64,000 nt of DNA from Allomuricauda sp. (GCF_028280385.1 NZ_JANQLX010000002.1:62001-126000), one strand, 5' to 3'; positions 42,976 through 52,969 are shown, numbered from the stretch's first letter. The notes: generated by a model not told the origin, from the letters alone. Numbers and translations: made by a program.

Positions 42976-44070
42976 ATGAAAGCCGGAATTGTAGGATTGC
43001 CGAACGTAGGAAAATCGACCTTGTTCAATTGTTTGTCAAATGCGAAAGCACAAAGTGCCAATTTCCCTTTTTGTACCATAGAACCCAATATTGGTGTGGT
43101 CAACGTACCCGACTCCCGATTGGAAAAATTGGAAGAATTGGTAAGTCCGGAAAAAGTAATTCCCGCTACTGTTGAAATTGTGGATATTGCTGGGCTGGTT
43201 AAAGGGGCAAGTAAAGGCGAAGGATTGGGGAACCAATTTTTGGGTAATATTCGGGAAACCGATGCCATTTTGCACGTGCTCCGATGTTTTGACAACGAGA
43301 ACATAGTACACGTAGATGGTTCCGTAGACCCTATTCGGGACAAGGAGACCATAGATATGGAGCTGCAGTTGCGCGATTTGGAAAGCGTTGAGAAAAAGTT
43401 GGAGAAAGTAAAGCGTACCGCCAAAACCGGAAACAAAGAAGCCTTAAAAGAGCTTGGGATACTCGAACAACTAAAAGCGGGTTTGGAGGCTGGCACTTCG
43501 ATTAGGGCCATCCAAGTTTCCGAAGACGACCACTGGGAATATGTAAAACCTTTGCAATTGATTACGGACAAACCTGTGCTGTATGTTTGCAATGTGGACG
43601 AGGCCGCTGCTGTTGAAGGCAATGCCTATGTTGAAAAAGTGAAGCAGGCGGTGGCACATGAACAGGCAGAAGTTATTTTCTTGGCGGTAGGTACCGAAGC
43701 GGATATTACCGAACTGGAAACCTACGAAGAACGGCAAATGTTCTTGGAAGATTTGGGCTTATCAGAACCGGGATCAGCCAAATTGATTCGTGGTGCTTAT
43801 AAACTTCTGGATTTAGAGACCTATTTTACCGCAGGTCAAAAGGAGGTCAGGGCTTGGACCATTCCTGTTGGAGCTACCGCTCCACAAGCTGCTGGGGTAA
43901 TCCATACTGATTTTGAAAAAGGTTTTATCCGCGCTGAGGTAATTTCATATAACGACTACGTTCAGTATGGGAGCGAGACCAAAGTAAAAGAAGCTGGACG
44001 TATGCGGGTGGAAGGCAAGGAATATGTGGTGCAAGATGGGGATGTAATGCATTTTAGGTTCAATGTGTAA
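42976..44070 (+). CDS. ychF: Ribosome-associated ATPase/GTPase YchF
   Basis: Obg-family P-loop NTPase that prefers ATP and binds ribosomes; implicated in oxidative stress and translation start in other bacteria. Motifs: G1 GLPNVGKSTLFN at residues 6-17, G3 DIAGLVKGASKGEGLGN, the NxxE-type VLYVCNVDEAAA in place of NKxD, and the C-terminal TGS domain (RAWTIPVGATAPQAAGVIH to EYVVQDGDVMHFRFNV). 364 residues, complete. It is flanked on both sides by heptad-repeat tracts. The long reverse-strand frame across it (42918-43622) is a shadow. Confidence 0.96.
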   Translation: MKAGIVGLPNVGKSTLFNCLSNAKAQSANFPFCTIEPNIGVVNVPDSRLEKLEELVSPEKVIPATVEIVDIAGLVKGASKGEGLGNQFLGNIRETDAILHVLRCFDNENIVHVDGSVDPIRDKETIDMELQLRDLESVEKKLEKVKRTAKTGNKEALKELGILEQLKAGLEAGTSIRAIQVSEDDHWEYVKPLQLITDKPVLYVCNVDEAAAVEGNAYVEKVKQAVAHEQAEVIFLAVGTEADITELETYEERQMFLEDLGLSEPGSAKLIRGAYKLLDLETYFTAGQKEVRAWTIPVGATAPQAAGVIHTDFEKGFIRAEVISYNDYVQYGSETKVKEAGRMRVEGKEYVVQDGDVMHFRFNV

Positions 44071-44217
44071 TCTTTGGACTTTGGACTTTGGACTTTAGAC
44101 GTTGGACTATAGACCTTAATCCCATAAATTTTAAGTGTTGCATGCTAATTTTGCATTAATTCTCTAAATGCATTCAGCATTGAACATTCATACTTTATAA
44201 TTCAACATTTCATTGTT
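44071..44217. repeat. 7-bp-period repeat tract downstream of ychF
   Basis: It begins at the base after the ychF stop codon. ACTTTGG occurs twice in a row, preceded by TCTTTGG and followed by ACTTTAG, ACGTTGG and ACTATAG (44071-44112); later words are AGCATTG, AACATTC, ATAATTC and AACATTT (44176-44210). The 7-bp phase can be followed to about 44217. The rest of the gap to parE (44218-44373) shows no gene or clear structure. Confidence 0.75.
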
Positions 44218-44373
44218 TTTTGCTGATTGTGGAAGCATCCATCCAAAGTATGCATACATGAATTTGTGTTTTTTCTTTCCCAACCATCTGGAACAATTTA
44301 TGTAATTCGGTCAAACCCCAATAAAACTCCCTATCAACACCCCCTGTTGATTACTTTCTAGCCACGGCCCTAG

Positions 44374-44381
44374 TATTTTTG
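44374..44381 (+). promoter_or_regulatory. Putative -7 box for parE
   Basis: TATTTTTG matches TAnnTTTG; transcription would start near 44388, leaving a leader of about 33 nt before the parE ATG at 44421. The nearest TTG is 24 bp upstream (44347-44349), a longer spacer than usual. Confidence 0.45.
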
Positions 44382-44420
44382 TACCTAAATTTTATATTAG
44401 CAAGGATTAACCCCTAGTTT

Positions 44421-46280
44421 ATGGCACAGACCCAGTATACAGAGGATAACATTCGTTCGCTGGATTGGAAGGAGCATATCCGTATGCGCCCTGGAATGTA
44501 TATTGGAAAACTTGGGGACGGTTCTTCCGCAGATGACGGAATCTACATTCTCCTTAAAGAAGTTATTGACAACTGTATCGATGAGTTCGTGATGGGGGCC
44601 GGAAAAACCATTGAGATCAACATCAAGGAAAATACGGTTCATGTGCGGGATTATGGTCGTGGTATTCCTTTGGGAAAGGTTGTGGACGTAGTTTCCAAAA
44701 TGAATACCGGAGGGAAATATGACACTCGCGCATTTAAGAAATCTGTTGGACTAAATGGGGTGGGAACCAAGGCGGTAAATGCACTGTCCACCTTTTTTAA
44801 AGTAGAGTCTACAAGGGATGGTAAGTCAAAATCCGCGGAATTTGAGACCGGTAACCTTATCAATGAAGAGCTGCTGGAAGAAACTTCCCGACGTAGGGGC
44901 ACCAAAGTAAGCTTTGTTCCCGATGAGACCATCTTTAAGAATTACAAGTACAGAAATGAGTATGTGGAACGCATGCTCAAAAACTATGTATACCTCAATC
45001 CAGGTCTCACCATTGTGTTCAATGGGGAGAAGTTCCATTCAGAAAATGGTCTAAAAGACCTGTTGGAGGATAACAACAATCAGGAAGACTTCCTATATCC
45101 CATCATCCACCTAAAAGGAGACGACATAGAAGTTGCCATTACCCATAGTAAGACCCAGTACAGCGAGGAATACCATTCGTTTGTAAATGGGCAGCATACC
45201 ACACAGGGAGGAACCCATCAAGCTGCATTCCGGGAGGCCATTGTGAAAACGGTCAGGGATTTTTATGGTAAAAACTACGATGCTTCGGATATTCGGAAAT
45301 CCATTATCTCAGCGGTGTCCATTAAGGTTATGGAACCTGTGTTTGAAAGCCAGACCAAGACCAAACTGGGCTCCACGGACATGGGCGGCAATTTGCCCAC
45401 CGTGCGCACCTATGTAAATGATTTTATAGGAAAGTACCTTGACAATTACCTGCACAAGAATCAGGAAACAGCAGAAGCGCTCCAGCGAAAAATCGTTCAG
45501 GCGGAAAAGGAGAGAAAGGAACTTTCCGGTATACGAAAATTAGCTAGGGAACGGGCTAAAAAGGCCAGTCTGCACAACAAAAAACTCCGGGATTGCCGCG
45601 TGCACCTCCAGGACATGAAAAAAGATCGCAGGTTGGAGACTACCCTCTTTATCACTGAGGGGGATTCCGCTTCCGGTTCCATTACAAAATCCAGGGATGT
45701 AAATACGCAAGCGGTGTTTAGCCTTAGGGGAAAGCCATTGAATTCCTATGGCATGTCCAAAAAGATTGTGTACGAGAACGAGGAGTTCAATTTATTGCAG
45801 GCAGCGCTCAATATTGAGGAATCCATGGAAGATCTTCGGTACAACAATATTGTGATCGCCACGGATGCCGATGTAGATGGAATGCACATACGTCTACTAT
45901 TGATAACGTTTTTCCTGCAATTTTTCCCAGAATTGATCAAAGAAGGGCATTTATACATTTTGCAGACACCTCTGTTCAGGGTTAGAAATAAAAAAGAAAC
46001 CATTTATTGCTATAGCGAGGAGGAAAAGCGAAATGCCATTCAAAAGCTTTCCGGCAAACCGGAGATTACAAGATTTAAGGGATTAGGTGAGATTTCACCA
46101 GATGAGTTCAAACATTTTATTGGGGATGATATCAGGTTGGAACCTGTAATGCTGGATAAGGCCATGAGCATAGATACACTCCTGAAGTTTTATATGGGGA
46201 AAAATACCCCGGACCGTCAGGAATTCATCATCAACAACCTTAAAGTTGAACTTGACCTAGTAGAAGAAAACCAACTATAA
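44421..46280 (+). CDS. parE: DNA topoisomerase IV subunit B
   Basis: ATPase subunit of the decatenating type IIA topoisomerase. GHKL ATPase motifs [21 protein letters not shown] and [13 protein letters not shown], transducer domain, and the TOPRIM region with EGDSASGS and [13 protein letters not shown] are present. Residue pattern [12 protein letters not shown] is the form I associate with ParE in Bacteroidota rather than GyrB. 619 residues. parC follows 24 bp downstream, which supports topoisomerase IV over gyrase. Confidence 0.94.
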   Translation: MAQTQYTEDNIRSLDWKEHIRMRPGMYIGKLGDGSSADDGIYILLKEVIDNCIDEFVMGAGKTIEINIKENTVHVRDYGRGIPLGKVVDVVSKMNTGGKYDTRAFKKSVGLNGVGTKAVNALSTFFKVESTRDGKSKSAEFETGNLINEELLEETSRRRGTKVSFVPDETIFKNYKYRNEYVERMLKNYVYLNPGLTIVFNGEKFHSENGLKDLLEDNNNQEDFLYPIIHLKGDDIEVAITHSKTQYSEEYHSFVNGQHTTQGGTHQAAFREAIVKTVRDFYGKNYDASDIRKSIISAVSIKVMEPVFESQTKTKLGSTDMGGNLPTVRTYVNDFIGKYLDNYLHKNQETAEALQRKIVQAEKERKELSGIRKLARERAKKASLHNKKLRDCRVHLQDMKKDRRLETTLFITEGDSASGSITKSRDVNTQAVFSLRGKPLNSYGMSKKIVYENEEFNLLQAALNIEESMEDLRYNNIVIATDADVDGMHIRLLLITFFLQFFPELIKEGHLYILQTPLFRVRNKKETIYCYSEEEKRNAIQKLSGKPEITRFKGLGEISPDEFKHFIGDDIRLEPVMLDKAMSIDTLLKFYMGKNTPDRQEFIINNLKVELDLVEENQL

Positions 46281-46304
46281 ACCAGATAAATGACCTCCTT
46301 CTAA

Positions 46305-48932
46305 ATGGAAGAGAACGAAGAACTGAACGATGAAGGTTTAGCACACGAAAATTCCCAGGACAGCCTTACCCGGGTTACGGGCATGTACAAGGACTGGTTC
46401 CTGGATTATGCATCCTATGTTATCCTGGAGCGTGCGGTGCCAGCCATAGAGGATGGATTTAAACCTGTACAGCGCAGGATTATGCACGCGCTCAAGGAAT
46501 TGGACGATGGCCGTTACAACAAGGTGGCCAATGTGGTGGGGCATACCATGCAATATCACCCCCACGGTGATGCCAGTATTGCTGATGCTATGGTCCAGAT
46601 TGGGCAGAAAGACCTGTTGATCGATACACAGGGAAACTGGGGAAATATTCTTACCGGGGACAGTGCTGCGGCATCCAGGTACATTGAAGCGCGTTTGTCA
46701 AAATTTGCCCTGGATGTGGTGTACAGTCCAAAAATTACGGATTGGCAACTATCTTATGATGGAAGAAAAAAGGAACCCATCAACCTTCCCGTAAAATTTC
46801 CGCTGTTATTGGCACAAGGTGCGGAAGGTATTGCGGTAGGACTTTCCACCAAGATTCTCCCACACAATTTTAACGAGCTTATTGATGCGTCCATAAAACA
46901 CCTAAGGGGACAACGGTTTAAATTGTTCCCCGATTTTCCCACCGCGGGCATCATTGATGTCACCAATTACAATGATGGAATGCGGGGTGGAAAAGTTAGG
47001 GTAAGGGCCAAGATTTCCACGTTGGACAAGAATACGCTGGTTATAAACGAAATACCTTTTGCCACTAACACCTCCTCCTTAATTGACTCCATCTTAAAAG
47101 CTAACGATAAGGGGAAAATTAAGATAAAAAAGATAGAGGACAACACTGCGGCCGAAGTGGAAATCCTGGTGCATTTACCAAGTGGTATTTCTCCGGACAA
47201 AACCATAGATGCCCTCTACGCCTTTACTTCCTGTGAATCATCCATTTCGCCATTGGGTTGTATCATAGAAGACAACAAGCCCTTATTCATTGGCGTTAAG
47301 GAAATGTTGGAGCGTTCCACGGATTATACGGTGGAATTGCTTAAAGCAGAACTTGAAATCCAGTTGGGTGAACTGGAGGAACAGTGGCATTTCTCCTCCT
47401 TGGAACGGATTTTTATAGAAAACAGGATCTATCGGGATATTGAGGAAGAAGAAACCTGGGAAGGAGTTATATCCGCCATTGATAAAGGTCTAAAACCCCA
47501 CACCAAACACTTGAAAAGAGAAGTGACCGAAGATGATATTGTTCGGTTAACCGAAATAAGGATCAAGAGAATTTCCAAATTTGACCTGGAGAAAGCCCAG
47601 CAGCTCATTGAAAGCCTGGAGGAGCGTATTGCCCAGACCAAGCACCATCTGGAGCATTTGGTGGATTATGCCATTGACTATTTCAAGGATTTGAAAAAGA
47701 AATATGGAAAAGGCAGGGAGCGTAAATCCGAAATCAAGATTTTTGATGATATAGAGGCCACCAAGGTGGTTATCCGGAATACCAAGCTCTATGTCAACCG
47801 AGAGGAAGGTTTTATAGGAACCTCCCTTCGAAAAGACGAATATGTAACGGATTGCAGTGATATAGACGACATCATTGTCTTCACCAAAAAAGGGGAGATG
47901 ATGGTGACCAAGGTAGATTCCAAAACGTTTGTGGGCAAGAACATTATCCACGTTGGGGTCTTTAAAAAGAAGGACAGCCGCACCACTTATAATATGATTT
48001 ATAAAGATGGCAGGGGTGGCCCCAGTTATATTAAGCGTTTTAATGTTACAGGGGTGACGCGGGATAAAATGTATCAATTGGCGGGTGGTAAAACCTCTGC
48101 AGAGGTGTTGTACTTTTCTGCCAACCCCAATGGCGAAGCAGAAATCATTACCGTAATGCTCCGACAATCCGGTAGTATCAAAAAATTGAAATGGGACCTG
48201 GATTTTGCCGATCTTTTGATAAAGGGCAGGGCTTCCAAAGGTAATTTGGTCACCAAGTACCCCGTAAAGCGAATTGAGCTCAAGGAAAAAGGAGTGTCCA
48301 CGCTAAAACCCAGAAAAATATGGTTCGATGATGTGGTGAGCCGACTCAATGTGGATGGGCGGGGAGAACTATTGGGGGATTTTAAAGGTGATGATCTCTT
48401 GCTGATCATTGACCAAAAAGGGAAGGTCAAGACCATTCCACCGGATTTATTGACCCGTTTCAATGATGATATGGTTGTGTTGGAAAAATGGAATCCGAAG
48501 AAACCCATATCAGTGGTACACTATGAAGGGGAAAAAGAGCGATATTATATCAAACGGTTTCTGATTGAGAATCCCAACAGGGAAGAACAAGTCATTTCAG
48601 AACATCCAAAATCGTTTATGGAATTGGTGTCCACCGATTGGAGGCCGATGATAGAAATTGAGTTTGCAAAGCCCAGGGGTAAAGAGGCCAAACCCAATCA
48701 GCAGGTGAACATAGAAGATTTTATTTCTGTAAAGGGGATAAAGGCCATTGGCAACCAGCTTACTACGGAAAAGGTCAAAAACATCAACGCCATGGAACCA
48801 CTTCCGTTTGAAGAGCCACAAGAAACCGCGCCGGAGGAAATAGAAGTTGTGGATGAAGAGTCGGTAAGTGGAAACAATGGCAACGGAGATATGGAAAATG
48901 CTGATGGTTCTGAGCAAACTTCTTTGTTTTGA
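46305..48932 (+). CDS. parC: DNA topoisomerase IV subunit A
   Basis: Cleavage-rejoining subunit of topoisomerase IV. The N-terminal part has DGFKPVQRRIMHAL, the helix around HPHGDASIADAM and the active-site tyrosine in AAASRYIEARL (about residue 130). A coiled-coil tower follows (LEKAQQLIESLEERIAQTKH near 430), and the C-terminal part has beta-pinwheel blades (VVLEKWNPKKPI, LLLIIDQKGKVKTIP). The last 50 residues are acidic and disordered. 875 residues. The start ATG at 46305 is 24 bp after parE. Confidence 0.94.
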   Translation: MEENEELNDEGLAHENSQDSLTRVTGMYKDWFLDYASYVILERAVPAIEDGFKPVQRRIMHALKELDDGRYNKVANVVGHTMQYHPHGDASIADAMVQIGQKDLLIDTQGNWGNILTGDSAAASRYIEARLSKFALDVVYSPKITDWQLSYDGRKKEPINLPVKFPLLLAQGAEGIAVGLSTKILPHNFNELIDASIKHLRGQRFKLFPDFPTAGIIDVTNYNDGMRGGKVRVRAKISTLDKNTLVINEIPFATNTSSLIDSILKANDKGKIKIKKIEDNTAAEVEILVHLPSGISPDKTIDALYAFTSCESSISPLGCIIEDNKPLFIGVKEMLERSTDYTVELLKAELEIQLGELEEQWHFSSLERIFIENRIYRDIEEEETWEGVISAIDKGLKPHTKHLKREVTEDDIVRLTEIRIKRISKFDLEKAQQLIESLEERIAQTKHHLEHLVDYAIDYFKDLKKKYGKGRERKSEIKIFDDIEATKVVIRNTKLYVNREEGFIGTSLRKDEYVTDCSDIDDIIVFTKKGEMMVTKVDSKTFVGKNIIHVGVFKKKDSRTTYNMIYKDGRGGPSYIKRFNVTGVTRDKMYQLAGGKTSAEVLYFSANPNGEAEIITVMLRQSGSIKKLKWDLDFADLLIKGRASKGNLVTKYPVKRIELKEKGVSTLKPRKIWFDDVVSRLNVDGRGELLGDFKGDDLLLIIDQKGKVKTIPPDLLTRFNDDMVVLEKWNPKKPISVVHYEGEKERYYIKRFLIENPNREEQVISEHPKSFMELVSTDWRPMIEIEFAKPRGKEAKPNQQVNIEDFISVKGIKAIGNQLTTEKVKNINAMEPLPFEEPQETAPEEIEVVDEESVSGNNGNGDMENADGSEQTSLF

Positions 48933-48995
48933 TGCTTTTTCTACCTATTTTGGTGTTTTGAACACGCACCAAACTTTCATACTTTAAATTTTCAG

Positions 48996-49952
48996 ATGGA
49001 TCTTACCAACCCGTTAGTATACGGCGTACCCGTATTTATTGCTTTTATTTTAGTGGAACTTACCTACAGCAAAACCCACGGGGATGACCATCTTTACAAC
49101 TGGAAGGATTTGGCGGCTAGCGGGTTCATGGGTATTGGTTCTGCGCTCTTGGGGCCTTTGTTCAAAGTAATATTTGCCATTGTTCTGTTTGAGGGTGTAT
49201 ATGAATTCTGTAATCCTGAGATCAATGGGGTTCGCCAAAACTTTTTGGGCTATGAGTCATTTGGCTATGCGTGGTATGTATGGTTGCTATGCCAATTAGC
49301 AGACGATTTCACCTATTATTGGTTTCACAGGGCCAACCATGAGATTCGAATTTTGTGGGCGGCACATATCGTGCACCATTCCTCTGATAATTATAACTTG
49401 GGGACCGCTGTCCGAAACGGCTGGTTCACCATTTTGTACAAGCCCTTGTTCTACATGTGGTTGCCCGCTATAGGTTTTCCGCCGGAAATGGTGATTGTTT
49501 GTTTGGGGATTGAGGCCTTGTGGCAGTTTCAATTGCATTCGGTCTATGTGCCCAAACTTGGATTTTTGGAGAAGATATTCAATACGCATACCATGCACCA
49601 GGTACACCATGCCCAAAATGTGGAGTATTTGGACAAAAATCACGGTGGATTCCTCAACATTTTTGATAAGATGTTTGGAACATGGAAGGCCTTGGACGAT
49701 GACATTGATGTAAAATACGGGGTCATACATTCCCCAAATTCCTTTAATCCCGTGGTAATTCTCACCCATGAGTTCAAAGACATTTGGAATGATGTAAAGA
49801 AATCCAAGAAACTCTCACATAAACTGATGTATATCTTCGGTCCTCCCGGATGGAGCCATGATGGTAGCACCCTTACCGTTAAACAGCAACAGCAGAAATT
49901 TCGGGAGCAAAAGCAATTGCAACCTGAATTGGTCTATCAACGACCCAACTAG
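48996..49952 (+). CDS. Sterol desaturase/fatty acid hydroxylase-family membrane protein
   Basis: Di-iron integral membrane oxygenase. Several hydrophobic helices (LVYGVPVFIAFILVELTYS, ASGFMGIGSALLGPLFKVI and others) carry the histidine boxes WFHRANHE, HIVHHSSDNYN and THTMHQVHHAQN, with a further HGGFLNIFDKMFGTW block typical of the family. 318 residues. Family members hydroxylate fatty acids, carotenoids or sterols; the substrate here is unknown. It follows parC by 63 bp with no sign of linked function. Confidence 0.92.
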   Translation: MDLTNPLVYGVPVFIAFILVELTYSKTHGDDHLYNWKDLAASGFMGIGSALLGPLFKVIFAIVLFEGVYEFCNPEINGVRQNFLGYESFGYAWYVWLLCQLADDFTYYWFHRANHEIRILWAAHIVHHSSDNYNLGTAVRNGWFTILYKPLFYMWLPAIGFPPEMVIVCLGIEALWQFQLHSVYVPKLGFLEKIFNTHTMHQVHHAQNVEYLDKNHGGFLNIFDKMFGTWKALDDDIDVKYGVIHSPNSFNPVVILTHEFKDIWNDVKKSKKLSHKLMYIFGPPGWSHDGSTLTVKQQQQKFREQKQLQPELVYQRPN

Positions 49953-49955
49953 CAT

Positions 49956-50768
49956 TTACTCTTCCAATACTTCTTGGGCCTTGGATTTGTTCTTCTTCAT
50001 CCGTAGGTCAAAGAACTCCACCATTAAGGAAAAGGCAATGGTGAAATAGAGGTATCCCTTAGGAATAGACCCAACCTCATTGTCAAACACCACCAAATGG
50101 GAGAGGTGTGCCGCTTCGGCCACCAACATAAACCCGATCAGGATAAGGAACGAAAGTCCCAAAACTTGAACGGATGGGTGACGGTTGACAAATTCCCCAA
50201 CAGGATTGGCAAACAGCATCATGATCAGCACCGAGATCACAACAGCGGTTACCATAATGACCAGGGCATCAGTGGGATTTGGAGAAATTCCATTGGTCAT
50301 ACCGATAGCCGTTAAAATGGAATCAAATGAGAAAACAATATTGATCACTGTAATCTGTACAATGGCATTGGTAAGGGACGAAGACCTCGATTTTTTGACC
50401 TCGCGTTCATCATGGCCGCGGTCCTCAATCTTTTCATGAATCTCCTTGGTGCTTTTATAAAGCAGAAACAGCCCGCCCAAAAACAATATCAAGGCTTGCC
50501 AGCTAATTCCACCCTGCACCCAACTTTCATCCAAAATCAAAAATGGCTTTTTCATATTGGTGAGCCAGGTAATACCAAACAACAGCAGGATTCGCATGCC
50601 CATGGCCAAGATCAACCCAATATTGGTTGCTTTTCTCCGGTCTTTTTTTTCAAGCTTTCCCGCAGCAATGGAAATAAAGATAATATTGTCTATTCCCAGA
50701 ATAATTTCCAAAAAGGTCAAGGTGAGCAATGCCATCCAGGCATCGGGACTGGTAAAGATTTCAAACAT
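49956..50768 (-). CDS. TerC-family integral membrane protein
   Basis: Seven or more helices; the conserved acidic membrane motifs LEIILGIDNIIFIS near residue 20 and VFSFDSILTAIG in the middle mark the TerC/Alx family, which exports manganese and has been tied to metallation of secreted proteins. A cytosolic charged loop (EIHEKIEDRGHDEREVKKSR) lies before the second motif. 270 residues. It begins two bases after a small lipoprotein gene on the same strand. Confidence 0.93.
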   Translation of the reverse strand: MFEIFTSPDAWMALLTLTFLEIILGIDNIIFISIAAGKLEKKDRRKATNIGLILAMGMRILLLFGITWLTNMKKPFLILDESWVQGGISWQALILFLGGLFLLYKSTKEIHEKIEDRGHDEREVKKSRSSSLTNAIVQITVINIVFSFDSILTAIGMTNGISPNPTDALVIMVTAVVISVLIMMLFANPVGEFVNRHPSVQVLGLSFLILIGFMLVAEAAHLSHLVVFDNEVGSIPKGYLYFTIAFSLMVEFFDLRMKKNKSKAQEVLEE

Positions 50769-50770
50769 GG

Positions 50771-51148
50771 TTAGTGCAGTTTTATAGCGGTTCCCTTAAA
50801 TTTTCTCTTGTCGCCTATGGCGTTGTATTCAAATGTATAAGAAGAATCGGTTGTTGTCAAAATTTTTATGTGAATAGATTTCTCCTCGGCCTTGTTCTTT
50901 GGGTTTAAGTTTTTGAGTACATACTCACAATCGTTGATCCACCGTACCGATGAGGAATCTTCCTTCCCTTCAAAATAATCTACCTCCAAGTCAGTGTTCC
51001 TGACAAAGGTGGTGGTTTTGAGTTCCCCATTGATCTCCGTGCTAAAAGAGAAACGACCTGTTTTAAAGTCAGTACAGTTGCGCTGTGGCGGGGATTGACA
51101 AGACTGCAATACTGCCAAGCAGAAAATAAGAGACAAATTTTTGAACAT
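50771..51148 (-). CDS. Small lipoprotein (125 aa), function unknown
   Basis: Lipobox AVLQSCQS places the lipidated cysteine at residue 17. The mature domain is beta-rich (GRFSFSTEINGELKTTTFV, SYTFEYNAIGDKRKFKGTAI). I recall homologues in Flavobacteriaceae being labelled DNA topoisomerase IV in databases, which is clearly an annotation error carried over from neighbours such as parC. It is upstream of terC by two bases and presumably co-transcribed. Function unknown. Confidence 0.83.
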   Translation of the reverse strand: MFKNLSLIFCLAVLQSCQSPPQRNCTDFKTGRFSFSTEINGELKTTTFVRNTDLEVDYFEGKEDSSSVRWINDCEYVLKNLNPKNKAEEKSIHIKILTTTDSSYTFEYNAIGDKRKFKGTAIKLH

Positions 51149-51190
51149 GTTTGCAAAGTAAAAGGAAAGAAGGGAGGCTTCCGAAGAAGA

Positions 51191-51574
51191 TCAACTTTTT
51201 TTTGCATCAAAAGATTCAAATGTGCCATCGGAATAAAACACCACCATGCGGATAGGTTCCGTGTTTGACGAATCGATAGGAGGTTGGTGGGCAGTATGCA
51301 CTGATTCCCCTTCCTTGGAAAAATTCAGGGTAGGGGGATTGTCATCCTTTTGGGTTGTTGGAAACGCACCTTTCCCCAAGAGCAACCAATAGAGGTTTAC
51401 TTCAGGATAAGTTCTGACCACCTTCATGATAAAATCCAAACTGGGCCGGTTACGACCGCTAAGGATATGGGAAATACTTGAGCGTTGCACGCCTATCTTA
51501 TCCGCAAAGGAAGAAACACTTAGATCAAAGTGCTCAATTACGGTCTTTATACGTGTTGCAAGTTGGCTGTCCAC
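51191..51574 (-). CDS. XRE-family helix-turn-helix regulator
   Basis: An N-terminal Cro/CI-type DNA-binding domain (residues 5-60: IEHFDLSVSSFADKIGVQRS, SISHILSGRNRPSLDFIMKV) is followed by a polar tail of about 55 residues. The start is GTG at 51574; an in-frame stop lies nine bases further upstream and no ATG intervenes. The region upstream is AT-rich with a 21-bp palindrome (51685-51705), a candidate operator for autoregulation or for the divergent M14 peptidase gene. Targets unknown. Confidence 0.85.
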   Translation of the reverse strand: MDSQLATRIKTVIEHFDLSVSSFADKIGVQRSSISHILSGRNRPSLDFIMKVVRTYPEVNLYWLLLGKGAFPTTQKDDNPPTLNFSKEGESVHTAHQPPIDSSNTEPIRMVVFYSDGTFESFDAKKS

Positions 51575-51684
51575 AATTGTAAATTATCTTATGTAAATCT
51601 ACCGCATTTCACATAGAATTTCAACGCTAAGCGGTATTTAAATTCTTTAAAAACCTAATGTAAAACTACATATGAACATACTTT

Positions 51685-51705
51685 AAATATTGTAATACAA
51701 TATTT
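51685..51705. promoter_or_regulatory. 21-bp palindrome, candidate operator
   Basis: AAATATTGTA-A-TACAATATTT: 10-bp arms around a single base, in the intergenic space between the XRE gene and the M14 peptidase gene. A second, shorter inverted pair (ATGTA/TACAT) lies just before it near 51659-51670. The symmetry fits a dimeric helix-turn-helix regulator. Confidence 0.5.
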
Positions 51706-51808
51706 TACATAACAATTATTGATTAAGCCTATGTTTATTTACGATCGTATCAAATACGTCTTTTTTCAGGTTACAAAAGTAGTCTGAATGCATTCAAAAG
51801 GCGTTACA

Positions 51809-51836
51809 TTTGTAAAAATACTTTGGTTTACTTTTG
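51809..51836 (+). promoter_or_regulatory. Putative promoter of the M14 peptidase gene
   Basis: TTTG at 51809-51812 and TACTTTTG at 51829-51836, spacer 16 bp; a second box TACATTTG overlaps at 51805-51812. Transcription from near 51843 leaves a 17-nt leader to the ATG at 51860 and excludes the upstream ATG at 51788. Confidence 0.5.
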
Positions 51837-51859
51837 TAAACTTAAAATTGGGACACCCC

Positions 51860-52966
51860 ATGGAGCAGTATCAAAATTTTAAAGAAAAATCAGTTCAGGG
51901 ACGTTATGTCACAATGGAATCCCTGGCCAAGGAATGGCTACCCAAACATGATTCGCTGCATTGGGACACCATAGGTGCTTCTGTAGATGGAGAAAAAATT
52001 CTAGGCCTAAAAATTGGAAACGGCCCTACTAAAGTTTTGATGTGGTCCCAAATGCACGGAAATGAGTCCACTACAACCAAGGCACTTTTAGACTTTGTTA
52101 ATTATTTGGTTTCTGGGGAGACACATGCCCGTCATCTGCTTCAAAACTGCACTTTGATGATGGTCCCGATTTTGAATCCTGATGGTGCCATAGCGTATAC
52201 CCGTGTAAATGCCAACCAGGTTGACTTAAATAGGGATGCCAAGGATAGAAGCCAACCGGAAAGCAGAGCATTAAGAAAATTGTTTGATTCCTTTAAGCCG
52301 CACTACTGTTTTAACCTGCATGGGCAAAGAACATTGTTCAGTGCTGGTTCTGTGGCCAAACCTGCCACCGTTTCCTTTTTATCGCCGGCGAGGGACCCTG
52401 AGCGCAGTGTAAACGTAACACGCAAGTTGGCCATGCAGCTCATTGTGGCCATGAACCAAAGGCTACAACAGTACATTCCAGGACAAGTGGGGAGGTACGA
52501 TGATGGGTTCAATGATAATTGTGTGGGAGATAGTTTTCAGATGTTGGATGTGCCCACCATTCTTTTTGAGGCTGGCCATTATCCCAATGACTATGAACGG
52601 GAGCAAACCCGATACTATATATTCCTGTCCTTGCTCGAAGCGGTAAGTGTTATTGCAGACAACAAAGTGGAAGATCATCCATTTGATGCCTATTTGGAAA
52701 TTCCTGAAAACGACAAATTATTTTTTGATGTACTTATTTTGAATGCCCATAAACTCCAGGATAAAATTGAAAACGGGGAAAAGGTCGGTATTCGTTTTGT
52801 GGAAACCTTGATAAACCAAAAGATTGAATTTATACCGGAAATTGTTGAAGTTGGAAAGTTGTCCGGACATTTTGGCCATACTACTTTCGATGCTTCCAAA
52901 AACACCGATTTGGAACGGATGGAGGAGCAAGGTTTGAATACTTTGGTCCTCAATATCAATAATTAG
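51860..52966 (+). CDS. M14-family zinc carboxypeptidase
   Basis: Zinc metallopeptidase of the carboxypeptidase A superfamily. Zinc ligands HxxE are in QMHGNESTTTKALL, and the third histidine in CFNLHGQRTLF; DLNRDAKDRSQPESRAL matches the conserved arginine/asparagine region, and the general-base glutamate is probably the E of ILFEAGHYPND. There is no signal peptide in the chosen form from ATG 51860 (368 aa), so it would be cytosolic. The longer frame from 51788 begins with a hydrophobic stretch but contains the promoter. Substrate unknown, perhaps peptidoglycan peptides or an amidated amino acid. Confidence 0.88.
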   Translation: MEQYQNFKEKSVQGRYVTMESLAKEWLPKHDSLHWDTIGASVDGEKILGLKIGNGPTKVLMWSQMHGNESTTTKALLDFVNYLVSGETHARHLLQNCTLMMVPILNPDGAIAYTRVNANQVDLNRDAKDRSQPESRALRKLFDSFKPHYCFNLHGQRTLFSAGSVAKPATVSFLSPARDPERSVNVTRKLAMQLIVAMNQRLQQYIPGQVGRYDDGFNDNCVGDSFQMLDVPTILFEAGHYPNDYEREQTRYYIFLSLLEAVSVIADNKVEDHPFDAYLEIPENDKLFFDVLILNAHKLQDKIENGEKVGIRFVETLINQKIEFIPEIVEVGKLSGHFGHTTFDASKNTDLERMEEQGLNTLVLNINN

Positions 52967-52969
52967 TAT

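Noticed and set aside
42918..43622. 234-codon reverse-strand frame across ychF
   Set aside because: It is serine-rich, lacks any motif, and lies antisense to a clearly identified YchF; its start falls in the real gene. A frame shadow.
47547..48167. 206-codon reverse-strand frame within parC
   Set aside because: Antisense to the well-conserved topoisomerase IV A subunit; composition is that of a shadow frame.
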